From Planctomycetota bacterium (GTDB taxonomy: Bacteria; Planctomycetota; Planctomycetia; Gemmatales; Gemmataceae), in NCBI GenBank assembly GCA_021781415.1, contig JAJXWW010000055.1, positions 1 to 32,200 of the forward strand: 32,200 nucleotides of DNA. The letters run 5' to 3'. A model generated the notes under the pieces. It was given only the letters and a program-made list of their open reading frames with translations. It made no database searches and was not told the DNA's origin. The position numbers and the translations under genes were made by a program. Shown piece after piece: positions 31,864 through 32,200 of this stretch (position 1 is its first letter; each line of letters starts with the position of its first letter).

Positions 31864-32200
31864 ATGGGGCGGCGCATTCTCGCCTTGACCATAAAAGAGT
31901 TACTGGCTCTGCTAAAGGATCGTCGCAGCCGCTTCGTGCTGATCGTTCCTCCGTTCGCGCAACTGTTGATCTTCGGTTTCGCGGCCAGCTTCGATCTCAA
32001 CGACGTTGCCTATGCCGTTTACAACGAGGATCGGGGCGGAGATTCCCGCGAACTGCTGGCTGGCTTCGACGGCTCGCCGCACTTTCGCCTCACCGCCGTC
32101 CTTACCTCCGACGAGCAGATCGCTCCGCTGATCGACAACAAGCAAGTGATGATGGTCGTCCACATCGGCCCGCGATTCAGCCGCGATCTGCGCGTCCGAC
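31864..32200 (+). CDS. ybhR: ABC-2 type permease (YbhR type), cut by the window end
   Basis: 112 codons are visible, starting at ATG 31864 behind AGGAGGAGAGC and 9 bp after ybhS. The start MGRRILALTIKELLALLKDRRSR, the first helix (FVLIVPPFAQLLIFGFAASF) and the following periplasmic segment (YAVYNEDRGGDSRELLAGF) parallel YbhS and match the N-terminus of YbhR-like permeases. It should pair with YbhS as the membrane half of the transporter. The remaining two thirds lie outside the window. Confidence 0.88.
   Translation, partial: MGRRILALTIKELLALLKDRRSRFVLIVPPFAQLLIFGFAASFDLNDVAYAVYNEDRGGDSRELLAGFDGSPHFRLTAVLTSDEQIAPLIDNKQVMMVVHIGPRFSRDLRVR

Overview
The window looks like chromosomal DNA of a planctomycete, probably of the Gemmata group (Gemmataceae). 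This is inferred from content, not from a marker gene: secreted HEAT-repeat and VCBS/FG-GAP proteins, an Uma2-family nuclease with a repetitive coiled-coil tail, an acetyl-xylan-esterase-like double hydrolase, a two-propeller sugar dehydrogenase, frequent GTG/TTG starts, G+C near 60 percent, and many short GC-rich palindromic repeats. It is mostly ordinary single-copy chromosome. No phage, plasmid, CRISPR array or complete IS was seen.

Layout. 1-5.1 kb: the tail of an unknown gene, a secreted tandem alpha/beta hydrolase, then convergently a secreted HEAT-repeat protein split by one in-frame TGA. 5.2-9.4 kb: a UPF0316 membrane protein, then a minus-strand cluster (two-propeller sugar dehydrogenase, eutC, PilZ protein) behind a good sigma70-type promoter, and tRNA-Lys(CUU). 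9.5-12.2 kb: minus-strand rhomboid-like protein (catalytic His replaced by Gln) and a SAM methyltransferase. 12.2-16.6 kb: proC, guaA, a small membrane protein and the Uma2 protein. 16.6-18.3 kb: minus-strand mbfA (ferritin-like/VIT iron exporter) translationally coupled to an aquaporin-family channel. 18.7-22.7 kb: a VCBS protein, then sulfite reductase and msrB in one sulfur-related unit. 22.7-27.7 kb: minus-strand MaoC hydratase, PfkB sugar kinase and treY. 27.8-32.2 kb: an efflux operon of the ybhG-ybhF-ybhS-ybhR type, with two ATGA overlaps, cut by the window end.

The least ordinary layer is the repeats and lesions, not a new gene cassette. At least two palindromic repeats sit in frame inside genes (the hydrolase and sulfite reductase) and add low-complexity peptides. 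A dispersed repeat of about 130 bp occurs twice, and one copy is split by a MITE-like element of about 111 bp with near-perfect terminal inverted repeats. The treY leader can fold into a hairpin of 26 base pairs. These points, the His-to-Gln rhomboid, the coupled iron exporter/channel pair and the lone eutC are the items most worth checking. I did not find a clearly new multi-gene defence or biosynthetic system.
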